A stretch of 25,003 nt of DNA. Origin: a virus. Of the stretch, positions 14,656 to 21,587 are shown one piece after another. How positions within the stretch are numbered: the stretch's first letter is position 1; the number at the start of each line of letters is the position of its first letter. The translations under genes were made by a program, and so were the position numbers. The notes beneath the pieces were generated by a model that searched no databases, was not told the origin of the DNA, and was given only the letters and a program-made list of their open reading frames with translations. The stretch spans positions 1 to 25,003 of IMG/VR virus record IMGVR_UViG_3300035698_010733; one strand, given 5' to 3'.

Positions 14656-15672
14656 CTATAGCATGTCGGTTCTGATCGAGCCAGCGCTTTCGTTGCCGTA
14701 GGCTTTGTCCATTGCGGCTTGTGCCGCTGCTCTGGCCGCGTCTTTTTCTGGGCCATCTTTCATCGCGAGCGCTGCGGCCTGTGCTGCATTGGCTTCGGCC
14801 TTGGTTGCCGCGCCCTCTCCACCCTGAGCCAACGGGATAGGCTTTTCGCCCAAATAGTCCGTCATCAGCTTGTAAAACGCGTGTGTGCTTTGAGCTGTGC
14901 CAAGCGCGACCCGCATTTCGGCCTGATCCTCGGGCGACCAAATACCGCGCTCAACCATCTTGGTTGTCAGGCTGTCCACCGTGTTGATCATTGTGCTGGC
15001 TTCTTTCTTGCCAACAGTTTCGCCAAGCGCCTCGACCTCTGCAACCTGGCTGATTTCCTGCGCCTGCTCTGGCGTCTGGCCGATCGGAACGCCCGCCTCG
15101 GATAACCGGCCAAGCCCGCCGCGAATGAACTTTTCGAATGCAGCGTCAGGAATGCCAGCCTCGAGCGCTGCGGCCCTGAATGCGTCCATTGCTGGCTTGC
15201 TGGCTTCGCTGTTGATTTCGGCCCCGATCGCGTCGTCGTCGCCAGTTGCCTCGATCTTGTAGCCATCCACGGTATCAGGGACCGCGCCGTCCTTGCCGTT
15301 GGCTATCGTCGCGCGAGCGCCTGAATATGCGTGCAGAACCTTTGCCAGAGTGTCGTCGGCGTCTTTGCCTCGCAGGTGCTCGGGAACCGTGTCCGGCGCT
15401 GCATATTTGTCTCCATCGCCATCGCCCTCCCCATCGCCCTCCCCATCGCCATCGCCCTCTCCTTTGCCAGCCGCGTCGAGAATTGACTGCGATTTCGTTT
15501 TGTCGCCGTCTCCCAATCCCTCGCCATCAGCTCCCTCGCCATCGCCCTCCCCATCACCATCGTCGCCTCCGTCGCCAACCGCGCCGCACTCGTCGGCCCA
15601 GAAATTAAGAAAACGCCGCTCGACCCAGGATGTTCTGATCGACGGCAGGCTTTCAATAAATAGTTGTTTCAT
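14656..15672 (-). CDS. Scaffolding protein
   Basis: This 338-residue acidic protein lies between portal and capsid genes, the scaffold position. After an N-terminal 30 residues it has two Gly/Asp/Glu repeat tracts (about residues 37-47 and 69-87, GDGEGDG type) coded by hexamer DNA repeats. Residues about 90-140 contain YAAPDTVPEHLRGKDADDTL and KVLHAYSGAR, a segment typical of podovirus scaffolds. The rest is helical, with an Ala-rich stretch (KAEANAAQAAALAM) and a C-terminal helix (AAQAAMDKAYGNES) that may contact the capsid. The ATG at 15672 has GAGGA about eight bases upstream; before that lies the CCCACACCCC motif shared with the terminase leader. The acidic repeats could be linkers. Confidence 0.85.
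   Translation of the reverse strand: MKQLFIESLPSIRTSWVERRFLNFWADECGAVGDGGDDGDGEGDGEGADGEGLGDGDKTKSQSILDAAGKGEGDGDGEGDGEGDGDGDKYAAPDTVPEHLRGKDADDTLAKVLHAYSGARATIANGKDGAVPDTVDGYKIEATGDDDAIGAEINSEASKPAMDAFRAAALEAGIPDAAFEKFIRGGLGRLSEAGVPIGQTPEQAQEISQVAEVEALGETVGKKEASTMINTVDSLTTKMVERGIWSPEDQAEMRVALGTAQSTHAFYKLMTDYLGEKPIPLAQGGEGAATKAEANAAQAAALAMKDGPEKDAARAAAQAAMDKAYGNESAGSIRTDML
15413..15466. repeat. Imperfect tandem hexamer repeat in the scaffold gene
   Basis: On the plus strand eight hexamers, each CCATCG or CCCTCC/CCCTCT, follow one another in register, then a decayed CCTTTG. On the coding strand they encode Gly-Asp and Gly-Glu pairs. Because six is a multiple of three, gains or losses of units keep the reading frame. 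Confidence 0.85.
15533..15562. repeat. Second hexamer repeat tract in the scaffold gene
   Basis: Five units of the same hexamer family (CCCTCG, CCATCG, CCCTCC, CCATCA, CCATCG) encode another Gly-Asp/Glu tract nearer the N-terminus of the scaffold. It is about 70 bases from the first tract, so recombination between the two is possible. Confidence 0.8.
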
Positions 15673-15686
15673 GCTCGTTTCCTCGT

Positions 15687-15697
15687 TGGGGTGTGGG
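15687..15697 (-). promoter_or_regulatory. CCCACACCCCA motif in the scaffold leader
   Basis: The minus strand reads CCCACACCCCA immediately before ACGAGGA, the scaffold ribosome-binding site. The same 11 bases occur before the large terminase start. The ACGAGGAAA that follows also occurs next to the inverted copy of the motif downstream of the capsid genes. It could be a pairing site or protein-bound operator; the role is inference. Confidence 0.4.
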
Positions 15698-15702
15698 TTT
15701 GA

Positions 15703-16125
15703 TTATTCGCCGTCGCCGGACGGATACAAAACCGCGTCCATTTCCTGCTTGATTGCGGCCTTGCTCTCGCGCAGACCTCCGATAAACGGCCACTCGCCAA
15801 CGCGCTTGCCTTCGTCGTCGGCCATAAACAGCTGCAGATCGGCCTCCTTGATGAAGGTATCGAAGGCAGCTTCAAACGCGGTCATAGCGCGCAAGAGGCG
15901 ACGATTTGAGCCACGGCTTACGCTGCGCCGTTTCAGCTCTGGGCCATCATCGAGCGCCACGCTATCTTGCTGCGCCACGCCAGACTTGCCGTCAGCTGCC
16001 TCTGCGGCCTTAGCTGCGCGGCTTTTCGCCACTTCCTCTTTTTTCTTAGCCGAGGCGATTTGGCCAGGCGTTAGCTTCTTGTCGGTCTCTGTGTTCTTGT
16101 GCGCTTCTGGGTTTGGTTCAGTCAT
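15703..16125 (-). CDS. Hypothetical protein between portal and scaffold genes
   Basis: I do not recognise this 140-residue protein. The first half (residues 1-75) is highly charged and lysine/alanine-rich (LTPGQIASAKKKEEVAKSRA) and looks like a coiled coil or a disordered arm. The second half (76-140) is more globular, with LLRAMTAFEAAFDTFIKEAD and WPFIGGLRESKAAIKQEMD. An AAGGAG site precedes the ATG by six bases. It ends 30 bases before the scaffold start and begins one base after the Bbp19-like gene. A head-assembly or packaging accessory role follows only from location. Confidence 0.65.
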   Translation of the reverse strand: MTEPNPEAHKNTETDKKLTPGQIASAKKKEEVAKSRAAKAAEAADGKSGVAQQDSVALDDGPELKRRSVSRGSNRRLLRAMTAFEAAFDTFIKEADLQLFMADDEGKRVGEWPFIGGLRESKAAIKQEMDAVLYPSGDGE

Positions 16126-16126
16126 G

Positions 16127-16429
16127 CTACTCTCCTTTTTCAGCTAGCATTATTTTGTGGGCGATATCGAAAACAACTTGCTGCGATCCGCTACGGAAAA
16201 AGCCCGAACCCTCCGCCTCGCCGGGAACGCAAACAGCAACGTGCATATACTCGCGATAGAGCCATTCGAACGTCATCCGCCCGGCGTCAGTGCTGAAACA
16301 TGCCGCAACCACGCCAGGATCAATATCTGCAGGCATTTGCCGATCAACGCCCGACCCTTCCAGCATTTCGCGGAATTCGTCCATGTCCGCGCTTGCGAAC
16401 AATTCTTCTAGTGGATTTACTGCGCTCAT
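16127..16429 (-). CDS. Bbp19-like phage protein
   Basis: Within these 100 residues, FSTDAGRMTFEWLYREYM, then VCVPG, then FFRSGSQQVVFDIAHKIML follows the pattern I recall for the Bbp19-like domain (named from Bordetella phage BPP-1): an aromatic-hydrophobic helix after 'AGR' and a second helix after a Gly-Ser/Arg turn. This small domain is encoded next to portal genes in many podoviruses and has no defined activity known to me. The start overlaps the portal stop codon by four bases (ATGA), so it is translationally coupled to the portal. Confidence 0.65.
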   Translation of the reverse strand: MSAVNPLEELFASADMDEFREMLEGSGVDRQMPADIDPGVVAACFSTDAGRMTFEWLYREYMHVAVCVPGEAEGSGFFRSGSQQVVFDIAHKIMLAEKGE

Positions 16430-18060
16430 TCTGGAGCCTCCGCTGCCTGTGCTTCGTCGACGGCCTCACCGGCCACGTTAGGATCAGCGCCCACCTCTGC
16501 CGCTTGTGTTTGCGCCGCCGCTTTCTCGATCCCCTTTTTGTCATCGACGGTCGTGCGGATCGAGCGAGGGATTTCCATGTGATCGGCGATCAATGGCGTC
16601 GTTTTGCGCATGTTCATTTCGTAATGAACCAGAGCGTCACCGCCGAGCATTTTCAATATCTCGATGAAGCGCACAATGTTCTCGACCGCCTGCATTGCCT
16701 CACCGCGAGCCAGCGGCGAAATCATGCGAACCTCGATTAGAAACTGGTCGATCTTCATGCCATCGGACGGCAGGATTTGCTTGTCCTCGAGAATATCAAC
16801 AACGCGCTGAACGGACGGAATGACGTGCTCCGCGTAGAGACGCCCGAGCCCGCCCGCCTGGTCTGCGATCAGCTCGCGCGCCCGCTCGATGAATTCGGTT
16901 GCTGTGCGGATTGGTCCGGCCTCGGATGGCAGCCCGCCGTCGCCGATAATCTTCTTGATGCTTTCCTGCAACTTTTCCATGACAAGCTCGCCATAGTCGA
17001 TCCGCTGCGGATTATCCAAGCGTTGCAGGCTCGGACCATCCGGCCCGCCGTTGCGCCGAACGTTGATCACAGAAAGCGGCTTTAGATTGATCGGAGACGC
17101 AACACCGTCGGTTGCCGTGTAGATGCCCAGGATCGCAATCGCGACCGCACGCAAGGTCATTTCGACGATCTTGTTGGCAGTCCTGATATCCGGCATTGCG
17201 AAGATGACCGGACCGCGCCCACGGTTTTCTCCTGGCAACTTCGTGTGACGCGGGGTGACAAACGGCGATCCCTTTGAAACGCGTGCGACGATCCGCGAAT
17301 TTTTGTCTTTGTCCGTGGTGAAGTGGAAAACCTCGTAGCGGAACGGCTTCGCTTTCGTGCCTTTGTCTTTGTCATAATCGCGGTAAACCACCGAAACCAG
17401 CTTAACCATTGGCGGGTTGTCGCTTGCCGCCAGTAGCTTCAAATCGTCACTTAGCACCACGTCGGACCATTCAGCCTCGAGCACGTCCGCGCGCAGCTCG
17501 TGCCAGAAAAACCATTGATCGTGCCGACCGTTTGGCCCCTCGTAGGCGTAGAAATGCGACATTGGCATGGACGAGAATATCACCGGCTCGCCAACGATAT
17601 CGTCGTTTGGCATGATCTTCATGCCGCCCTGGCCATACTGCCAGTCGATATACATTTCGTTTGATGCCGTGGGAAAGCCTGGTCCGTTGAAAATGGCCTG
17701 GCAGATCGCCGTTGTTCGCTCGAGCTCCGCCTTGGCCTCGTCCTTGGATTTGCCGACCACCTTAGCAAATGCGTCGTCTGGCATAGCGTTCGCAGCTGGC
17801 CCCAGGCCGATTTCAAACCAGTTTGCGAATTGTGGCGTCCACTCTGACGATAGTCGATTTGCTGCGCGGATTATCGACGTCGTTGCCGTGCTGTCCCAAT
17901 TGCGCGCGGCCTTCTTTTGTCCCTCGGACGTCTGCGTGAAATTCTCGCGATCGGGAAACGTTAATTCCATCGCCTCGCGATAGATTTCATCCGACGCTAG
18001 TTTTGCATTCTTGGCGCGTCCAGCTGCCTTGCGCGCTCGCTCGAGGGTCCATTGTGCCAC
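16426..18060 (-). CDS. Portal (head-tail connector) protein, T7 gp8-like
   Basis: This 544-residue protein matches the T7 family of head-tail connectors in length and layout. The N-terminus contains AMELTFPDRENF and a stretch ending RLSSEWTPQFANWFEIGLG, with the usual residues near 'NRL...L.P....WF'. Mid-protein motifs include MPMSHFYAYEGPNGRHDQ, and residues about 345-390 contain the SPINLKPLSVINVRR and ERARELIADQAGGLGRLYAE type segments near the crown and stem. The C-terminus (500-544) is Ala/Glu-rich. A ring of twelve copies forms the DNA portal and docks the terminase and tail. The start is GTG at 18060; the nearby ATG at 18062 is in another frame. It begins one base after the stop codon of the preceding small gene. 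Confidence 0.9.
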   Translation of the reverse strand: MAQWTLERARKAAGRAKNAKLASDEIYREAMELTFPDRENFTQTSEGQKKAARNWDSTATTSIIRAANRLSSEWTPQFANWFEIGLGPAANAMPDDAFAKVVGKSKDEAKAELERTTAICQAIFNGPGFPTASNEMYIDWQYGQGGMKIMPNDDIVGEPVIFSSMPMSHFYAYEGPNGRHDQWFFWHELRADVLEAEWSDVVLSDDLKLLAASDNPPMVKLVSVVYRDYDKDKGTKAKPFRYEVFHFTTDKDKNSRIVARVSKGSPFVTPRHTKLPGENRGRGPVIFAMPDIRTANKIVEMTLRAVAIAILGIYTATDGVASPINLKPLSVINVRRNGGPDGPSLQRLDNPQRIDYGELVMEKLQESIKKIIGDGGLPSEAGPIRTATEFIERARELIADQAGGLGRLYAEHVIPSVQRVVDILEDKQILPSDGMKIDQFLIEVRMISPLARGEAMQAVENIVRFIEILKMLGGDALVHYEMNMRKTTPLIADHMEIPRSIRTTVDDKKGIEKAAAQTQAAEVGADPNVAGEAVDEAQAAEAPE

Positions 18061-18061
18061 A

Positions 18062-18271
18062 TTAGCCGCCTAACGTTTTTTGCAAAACCGCCGAGAGATT
18101 GCCGAGGAAAATGTTGCGTCCGCCGCGACTGCTCGAGCCACGATCGCCCGATTGTTGCGCTCGCGCCGCGCTTTCGTTTGACTTTTGCGTTGCCCGCCTG
18201 TTGCTGGCCTGGGCTTGTCTTTGCTGCTTTTGTGCTGCTCCGGTATTACCGCCGCCGAATAAATCGCTCAT
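18062..18271 (-). CDS. Small portal-adjacent protein (69 aa)
   Basis: I choose the ATG at 18271, which overlaps the previous stop (ATGA) and has GGAG six bases upstream; a GTG at 18283 would add four residues but sits on that site. The protein begins MSDLFGGG, has a Gln/Arg/Ala-rich low-complexity middle (AAQKQQRQAQASNRRATQ) and ends GRNIFLGNLSAVLQKTLGG. Small proteins with this arrangement (N-terminal Phe-Gly-Gly, charged middle, 'GR..LL' then 'LGG') are encoded beside portal genes in many tailed phages. Function is unknown; it may be a minor head component. Confidence 0.7.
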   Translation of the reverse strand: MSDLFGGGNTGAAQKQQRQAQASNRRATQKSNESAARAQQSGDRGSSSRGGRNIFLGNLSAVLQKTLGG

Positions 18272-18723
18272 GATCTGCTCCACTTAAAAAGGCTCATGTC
18301 CCGCCCGGTTGATGAAAACCCGGTCGCTGGTCCGCAGTCATAGAGAAGTCCAAAGCGTTCGGCAAATCTTATCGCTCGGGGATCATCGGCGATCACCCAG
18401 GCGCGGAGCTCGTCAAATACGCCGGATGATTTCAGGAGATTAAACAGTTTGATCAGCGGGCGCAGCTGCAGGCCGGTTGTCAGAGCTGCGCCAGGGTAGG
18501 CCACAAACCAGCCGCGCCGGTCGATATCAGGCATGACGGCAACCCCTGCGATGTATTCACCTCGATCGCCTTCAAGAGCCCATTGCCACCGCGCGTTACT
18601 CTGTATTACCGCCACTAAGTGCATTTGTCTTTGCACCTCGAACCTCGTCTCCGGTCGCAGCTCGGACACCATCGAGATCGCGCTGGACCGACTGCCCAGA
18701 ATTGTTTCGTGCAACATGGCCAT
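18268..18723 (-). CDS. GNAT-like acetyltransferase-fold protein
   Basis: In this 151-residue protein the most informative part is RAWVIADDPRAIRFAERFGL (107-126), the strand and helix found near the end of GNAT N-acetyltransferases, preceded by GEYIAGVAVMP (56-65). The central acetyl-CoA loop (Q/R-x-x-G-x-G/A) is not evident, so catalysis is uncertain. GNAT-like proteins are commonly encoded near terminase or portal genes of podoviruses, and their substrate is unknown. The first part overlaps the preceding gene by 128 bases. A later ATG at 18672 would shorten the overlap, but neither start has a good ribosome-binding site. Its stop overlaps the next ATG. Confidence 0.7.
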   Translation of the reverse strand: MAMLHETILGSRSSAISMVSELRPETRFEVQRQMHLVAVIQSNARWQWALEGDRGEYIAGVAVMPDIDRRGWFVAYPGAALTTGLQLRPLIKLFNLLKSSGVFDELRAWVIADDPRAIRFAERFGLLYDCGPATGFSSTGRDMSLFKWSRS

Positions 18724-19096
18724 AATCTTCGTCCAATGGATTGCGCCCGTGTGCGTCCGACTTGGCGATCGTGCGGGCGGGGATTGCTTTTTCGTTGTTC
18801 ACCATGTCCGCCGACCCCTGCAGGTGGTGCGGCTGTAGATCGATCGTGAATTTTTGCACGCCGTTGGGCAGGTTTATTCCGGCCTTTACCGGCAGCTGAG
18901 TAGCGACGGCCTGCAGGAATGTCGATCGGCGCATGTGAATTCGGTTTTGAGTGTCCGCCTGCACGCGGCGAAACACGGGCCAAAGGTGGTCGTCGTGAAC
19001 CATGAACGTCGGCAGGTTGGCAACGTTGCCCTTGCAGGCCGTTGCCAAGCTTTCGATCGACAGGTCGATAATCGGGTCTATATGCGCGTCACTCAC
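18596..19096 (-). CDS. Hypothetical protein (166 aa) preceding the GNAT-like gene
   Basis: I do not recognise this protein. It starts with GTG at 19096, overlapping the stop of the 59-residue gene (GTGA), with AAGGA eight bases upstream. Residues 1-95 look folded: IDLSIESLATACKGN, then FMVHDDHLWPVFRRVQADT and an alternating FTIDLQPHHLQG. Residues 95-166 are Asn/Asp/Gly/Arg-rich and probably disordered; this tail is encoded in the bases shared with the GNAT-like gene. A 128-base overlap between two real genes is unusual in this compact window, so either the tail is a by-product of overprinting or the downstream start lies further in. Confidence 0.6.
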   Translation of the reverse strand: MSDAHIDPIIDLSIESLATACKGNVANLPTFMVHDDHLWPVFRRVQADTQNRIHMRRSTFLQAVATQLPVKAGINLPNGVQKFTIDLQPHHLQGSADMVNNEKAIPARTIAKSDAHGRNPLDEDYGHVARNNSGQSVQRDLDGVRAATGDEVRGAKTNALSGGNTE

Positions 19097-19272
19097 GCCT
19101 CGCCGTCCTTGACTGCGCAGAGCTTGCCGAGCTCCTCATTCCATTCCCAGAGCCGCGCCACGTCGCCAATTTCAACCGTCACGCCAGCCCCGCGAACCAG
19201 CATTGTCACGCCGTCCGCCAGCATTTCGTAAAGGATATAAAACGCCTCCGGTGATAAACAAACTTGATCCAT
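19093..19272 (-). CDS. Small protein (59 aa) after the large terminase
   Basis: This 59-codon frame starts with ATG at 19272, with GAGGA five bases upstream, six bases after the terminase stop. Its TGA overlaps the next gene's GTG (GTGA). The product begins MDQVCLSPEAFYILYEMLA and has a short strand-rich middle (VTMLVRGAGVTVEIGDV) and LWEWNEELGKLC. Tight spacing on both sides and a good ribosome-binding site support it as a real gene. The role is unknown; a terminase accessory is possible only by location. Confidence 0.7.
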   Translation of the reverse strand: MDQVCLSPEAFYILYEMLADGVTMLVRGAGVTVEIGDVARLWEWNEELGKLCAVKDGEA

Positions 19273-19278
19273 GCTTCC

Positions 19279-20910
19279 TCAATCTAGCGGGTCAAAATCC
19301 GCTGTTGCTATGTGCGAGTTATTGCCGACCTTATCACGTCCGCCCAATCGCGCAAACTCGCCTGCGCCGAGGAACCCATAACCGCCACCGTCACAAATGT
19401 GGCTTTCGTCGTTCTTGTTGGGTTTGTCCGCGTACCGATCCTGACCGATAACCTGCACGCGTTTGTAATGCCAAGCTCCCATGAGCCCTTTATGAAACGT
19501 AGGACACCCTTCGCGATTTACAAGCAGGCCAGGCTGGCCGTCAATCAATCTCTCGCACGGCCCGCCGATCGCAGCCGCCCGCATCCTGGGGTCTTGGCTT
19601 GGCGCAGCCTGCAGGTTTATGTCGAATTCCGTCCGCAGAAAATCAAAGCTGGCCGTTTCGAATATCTCGTCGCGCTTTTCGCCAGCCGGATCGCCCCAAC
19701 CCGTGCCGGTAAGGCCGCGCTCTACATGGCTTGGGAAGTGCTCAACGAGGGCAGACTTGACCAGCTCGCCGAACCGCTTCACGCCCAGATCGAAACAAAC
19801 AACCTCTCTGTGCGCCAGGAGCATTCCGCGCGGGTGCTTTTGAAACAGCAATGCGGACGGCTGCAGCGTACCGCCGCCAATGTCCGCGCCGATCAGGATT
19901 GGCTGATCCGCCAGAACCGGCAAGTGCTCACGGCTGTGCGTCGTTGCGTTGTACTGCGGCACAACCCGCTTGCCGTCTGACACGAACGTGTAAACGCCCT
20001 GCAGATAGCTATGGATTTCCTCAACCGTTTTACCGGCCAGCGCTCGCCCGTAATAGCTGCGCACGCCGAGCGGGTTTGCCCCCAGATTGACGCGAGACAG
20101 AGCAACCAGGTTTTCTTGCCAGGGATTGACGATCCATTGTCGCTCGGCCGATCGGATGATTTCAATCGGGCAGTCAACACGCTGCACGCGACCCTTGTGA
20201 TAAACCAGAACAACCGCGCTCGTCAGCCTGATCCCTTGATACTCTGGGAAATTCTCGTCGATGATTTCCGCGCCGCCCTTGTACGGCTGGACCTCGATCA
20301 CGCCGGGCGGTTGCTGGTGGAACGTGAACCCCTCGGGCTTAGAAACGTGATGCCACTTGTAAATCCAATGATCCGCGTCGGGCGGATTTGTGTCGCCCCA
20401 TATGCCGGACCAGCTGGTCGGTCGCTCGTTGATGCCATACCGGCCAACCCGCTCTGTCAGGCGCGTGACGATCGAACGCGGAACCTCTCTGAATTCGTTG
20501 ATAGCTGCGCCGGTCAGCTCGAGGCTCAACAGCTTCTTGACGTCCTTGGGCTTATCCAGCGCGATTAGATTGACCTCGACGTCCAGGTCCGTGCCGCGCG
20601 GTCGAATGTGGGCGGTTGCGGGCGATCGCCAAACAATCTCGCCAAAACTCTCGTCAGGGTAAATCTGGCCATAGGTGACGGCTGTTGTGGCGCGCAGCTC
20701 GGGCATTGTGTTTCGAATGACTGCGAAGCGCGAGCGACGTTTGCCGTCTGGGCTCGGTGCTTGTTCCTGGCCGTGATCGAGGAGCCGCTGCAGTAGGGGA
20801 ACAGACTTACCGGAACCAACCGGCCCAATTATGAAACTGGCAAAGCTGCGATCTGTTTTGAACTTCCAGGCGATCGGGCTGGTTTCGTAGGTCCATGTCT
20901 GTTCGGTCAT
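19279..20910 (-). CDS. terL: Terminase large subunit (packaging ATPase/nuclease)
   Basis: This 543-residue protein powers DNA packaging into the prohead and cuts the concatemer. The ATPase part has a Walker A motif GPVGSGKS at 29-36 and a Walker B-like strand ending in ELTGAAINEFREV (131-143) with catalytic Glu at 139. The nuclease part has likely metal ligands D343 (LIGADIGGG), D407 (GWGDPAG) and D501 or D507 (KNDESHICDGGGYG). The length and the 'LTGA.iNE' signature fit podovirus-type large terminases. The ATG at 20910 has no purine-rich ribosome-binding site; the leader holds CCCACACCCC instead, which is odd for an essential gene. No small-subunit gene was recognised beside it. Confidence 0.92.
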   Translation of the reverse strand: MTEQTWTYETSPIAWKFKTDRSFASFIIGPVGSGKSVPLLQRLLDHGQEQAPSPDGKRRSRFAVIRNTMPELRATTAVTYGQIYPDESFGEIVWRSPATAHIRPRGTDLDVEVNLIALDKPKDVKKLLSLELTGAAINEFREVPRSIVTRLTERVGRYGINERPTSWSGIWGDTNPPDADHWIYKWHHVSKPEGFTFHQQPPGVIEVQPYKGGAEIIDENFPEYQGIRLTSAVVLVYHKGRVQRVDCPIEIIRSAERQWIVNPWQENLVALSRVNLGANPLGVRSYYGRALAGKTVEEIHSYLQGVYTFVSDGKRVVPQYNATTHSREHLPVLADQPILIGADIGGGTLQPSALLFQKHPRGMLLAHREVVCFDLGVKRFGELVKSALVEHFPSHVERGLTGTGWGDPAGEKRDEIFETASFDFLRTEFDINLQAAPSQDPRMRAAAIGGPCERLIDGQPGLLVNREGCPTFHKGLMGAWHYKRVQVIGQDRYADKPNKNDESHICDGGGYGFLGAGEFARLGGRDKVGNNSHIATADFDPLD

Positions 20911-20917
20911 GTGTCAC

Positions 20918-20928
20918 TGGGGTGTGGG
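20918..20928 (-). promoter_or_regulatory. CCCACACCCCA motif in the terL leader
   Basis: The minus strand reads CCCACACCCCA and then GTGACAC just before the terminase ATG. It occupies the place where a Shine-Dalgarno site would be expected. The identical 11 bases precede the scaffold gene, and the reverse complement of ten of them lies downstream of the capsid genes. Function is inference. Confidence 0.4.
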
Positions 20929-20942
20929 ATTAAGATTTAATC
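20928..20942. repeat. Inverted repeat next to the terL leader motif
   Basis: GATTAA and TTAATC form a perfect six-base inverted repeat around a three-base centre (GAT). It covers the last codons and stop of the 110-residue gene and touches the CCCACACCCC motif. It could be a repressor operator or just an AT-rich coding end; the arms are too short for a stable RNA hairpin. Confidence 0.35.
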
Positions 20943-21262
20943 TTGCGAAGTCCTACCAGCATAGCGTGTGCGGCCACAATGGCCAGCACATGAAACAGAA
21001 TGTTGAAATCGTTGCCCAGAGGATTGATCGCGTTCCAATGTTCGTCGGTCAGCCTACGGATCGGCCCCCAGAATAGCAGGCGCGCGTTCATTGAGACGGT
21101 CATCCAGAACACGCCAAAGCCCCAATAGGCAACCGGGCTGTCTTGCTTCCACGGCATACGCCAATAAAAGCGCGTCGCCCAGGACACGCGCGCAAGCCAG
21201 ATGGCGGCTAAGACGAACGATCCAACATTCACCAGGGCCCATAAATCAGTGTTCGCCAGCAT
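20930..21262 (-). CDS. Three-segment membrane protein, candidate holin
   Basis: This 110-residue protein has three hydrophobic stretches (about residues 7-26, 43-65 and 86-105), including LVNVGSFVLAAIWLARV and ILFHVLAIVAAHAMLVGL, and a short basic C-terminus (RKIKS). Small proteins with two or three membrane spans encoded between tail fibre and large terminase genes are often holins in T7-like phages (T7 17.5 lies in this position), so it may time lysis with the distant endolysin. Aromatic residues between the spans (RFYWRMPWKQ) are unusual. The ATG lies inside the end of the preceding small gene (17-base overlap). Confidence 0.65.
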   Translation of the reverse strand: MLANTDLWALVNVGSFVLAAIWLARVSWATRFYWRMPWKQDSPVAYWGFGVFWMTVSMNARLLFWGPIRRLTDEHWNAINPLGNDFNILFHVLAIVAAHAMLVGLRKIKS

Positions 21263-21398
21263 GTTTTGTATCCCTTAGGTGCTTGTCGAGCAGCTTGGTT
21301 ATCTGATCCTCGACCTTTTTGCGACTATCCTTCGCAGCCTGCAGCGCTTCCAGCTTGTCAGGCTTCGCGTCGTCTTTGTTAAACGGCCAAATTCTCAT
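21246..21398 (-). CDS. Small charged helical protein (50 aa)
   Basis: A 50-codon frame starts with ATG at 21398, overlapping the stop of the preceding gene (TAATG), with GGAGAG about eight bases upstream. The product begins MRIWPFNKDDAKPDKLEALQ and continues with a Lys/Asp/Glu/Gln helix that may be a coiled coil (AAKDSRKKVEDQITKLLDKH). It is soluble and of unknown function. Its coupling to two membrane-protein genes on either side suggests a shared lysis or membrane role, but that is inference. Confidence 0.65.
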   Translation of the reverse strand: MRIWPFNKDDAKPDKLEALQAAKDSRKKVEDQITKLLDKHLRDTKHAGEH

Positions 21399-21586
21399 TA
21401 CTTGCTCTCCAACCTCTGCAGGATTGCCAACACTTGCACATTTGTCGTTTGCATCGAAACCTCGCGTTCGATACCGCGATCAACTAAATCGTCGTTTCGT
21501 TTCTGGACCCTCAAAATCCAATAGCCCAGGCCGACAATCATCAGCCCAGGCAATCCGTAAGCCTCAATGATCTGCGAGACGTCCAC
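21398..21586 (-). CDS. Single-span membrane protein with coiled-coil tail (holin-like)
   Basis: This 62-residue protein has one membrane span (about residues 8-25, AYGLPGLMIVGLGYWIL) followed by a charged helix (RVQKRNDDLVDRGIE) that ends NVQVLAILQRLESK. This layout resembles the small BhlA/UviB-type holin-like proteins, although no strong sequence match is claimed. The start is GTG at 21586, one base after the previous stop, with no good ribosome-binding site, so translation is probably by coupling. The next gene overlaps its stop codon. Confidence 0.6.
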   Translation of the reverse strand: MDVSQIIEAYGLPGLMIVGLGYWILRVQKRNDDLVDRGIEREVSMQTTNVQVLAILQRLESK

Positions 21587-21587
21587 G

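Noticed and set aside
14513-14941. 142-codon minus-strand open frame across the scaffold end and intergenic region
   Set aside because: It is an alternate frame of the scaffold C-terminus and reads through the strong terminator hairpin; Arg/Trp/Cys-rich composition unlike the neighbours.
15413-15466. CRISPR-like or origin-like repeat array
   Set aside because: The units are six bases, contiguous, in frame and coding; there are no spacers.
15293-16147. 284-codon plus-strand open frame with a Ser-Pro repeat
   Set aside because: It is the complement of the Gly-Asp/Glu repeat of the scaffold gene and of the preceding gene; it has no ribosome-binding logic and runs against the direction of every supported gene.
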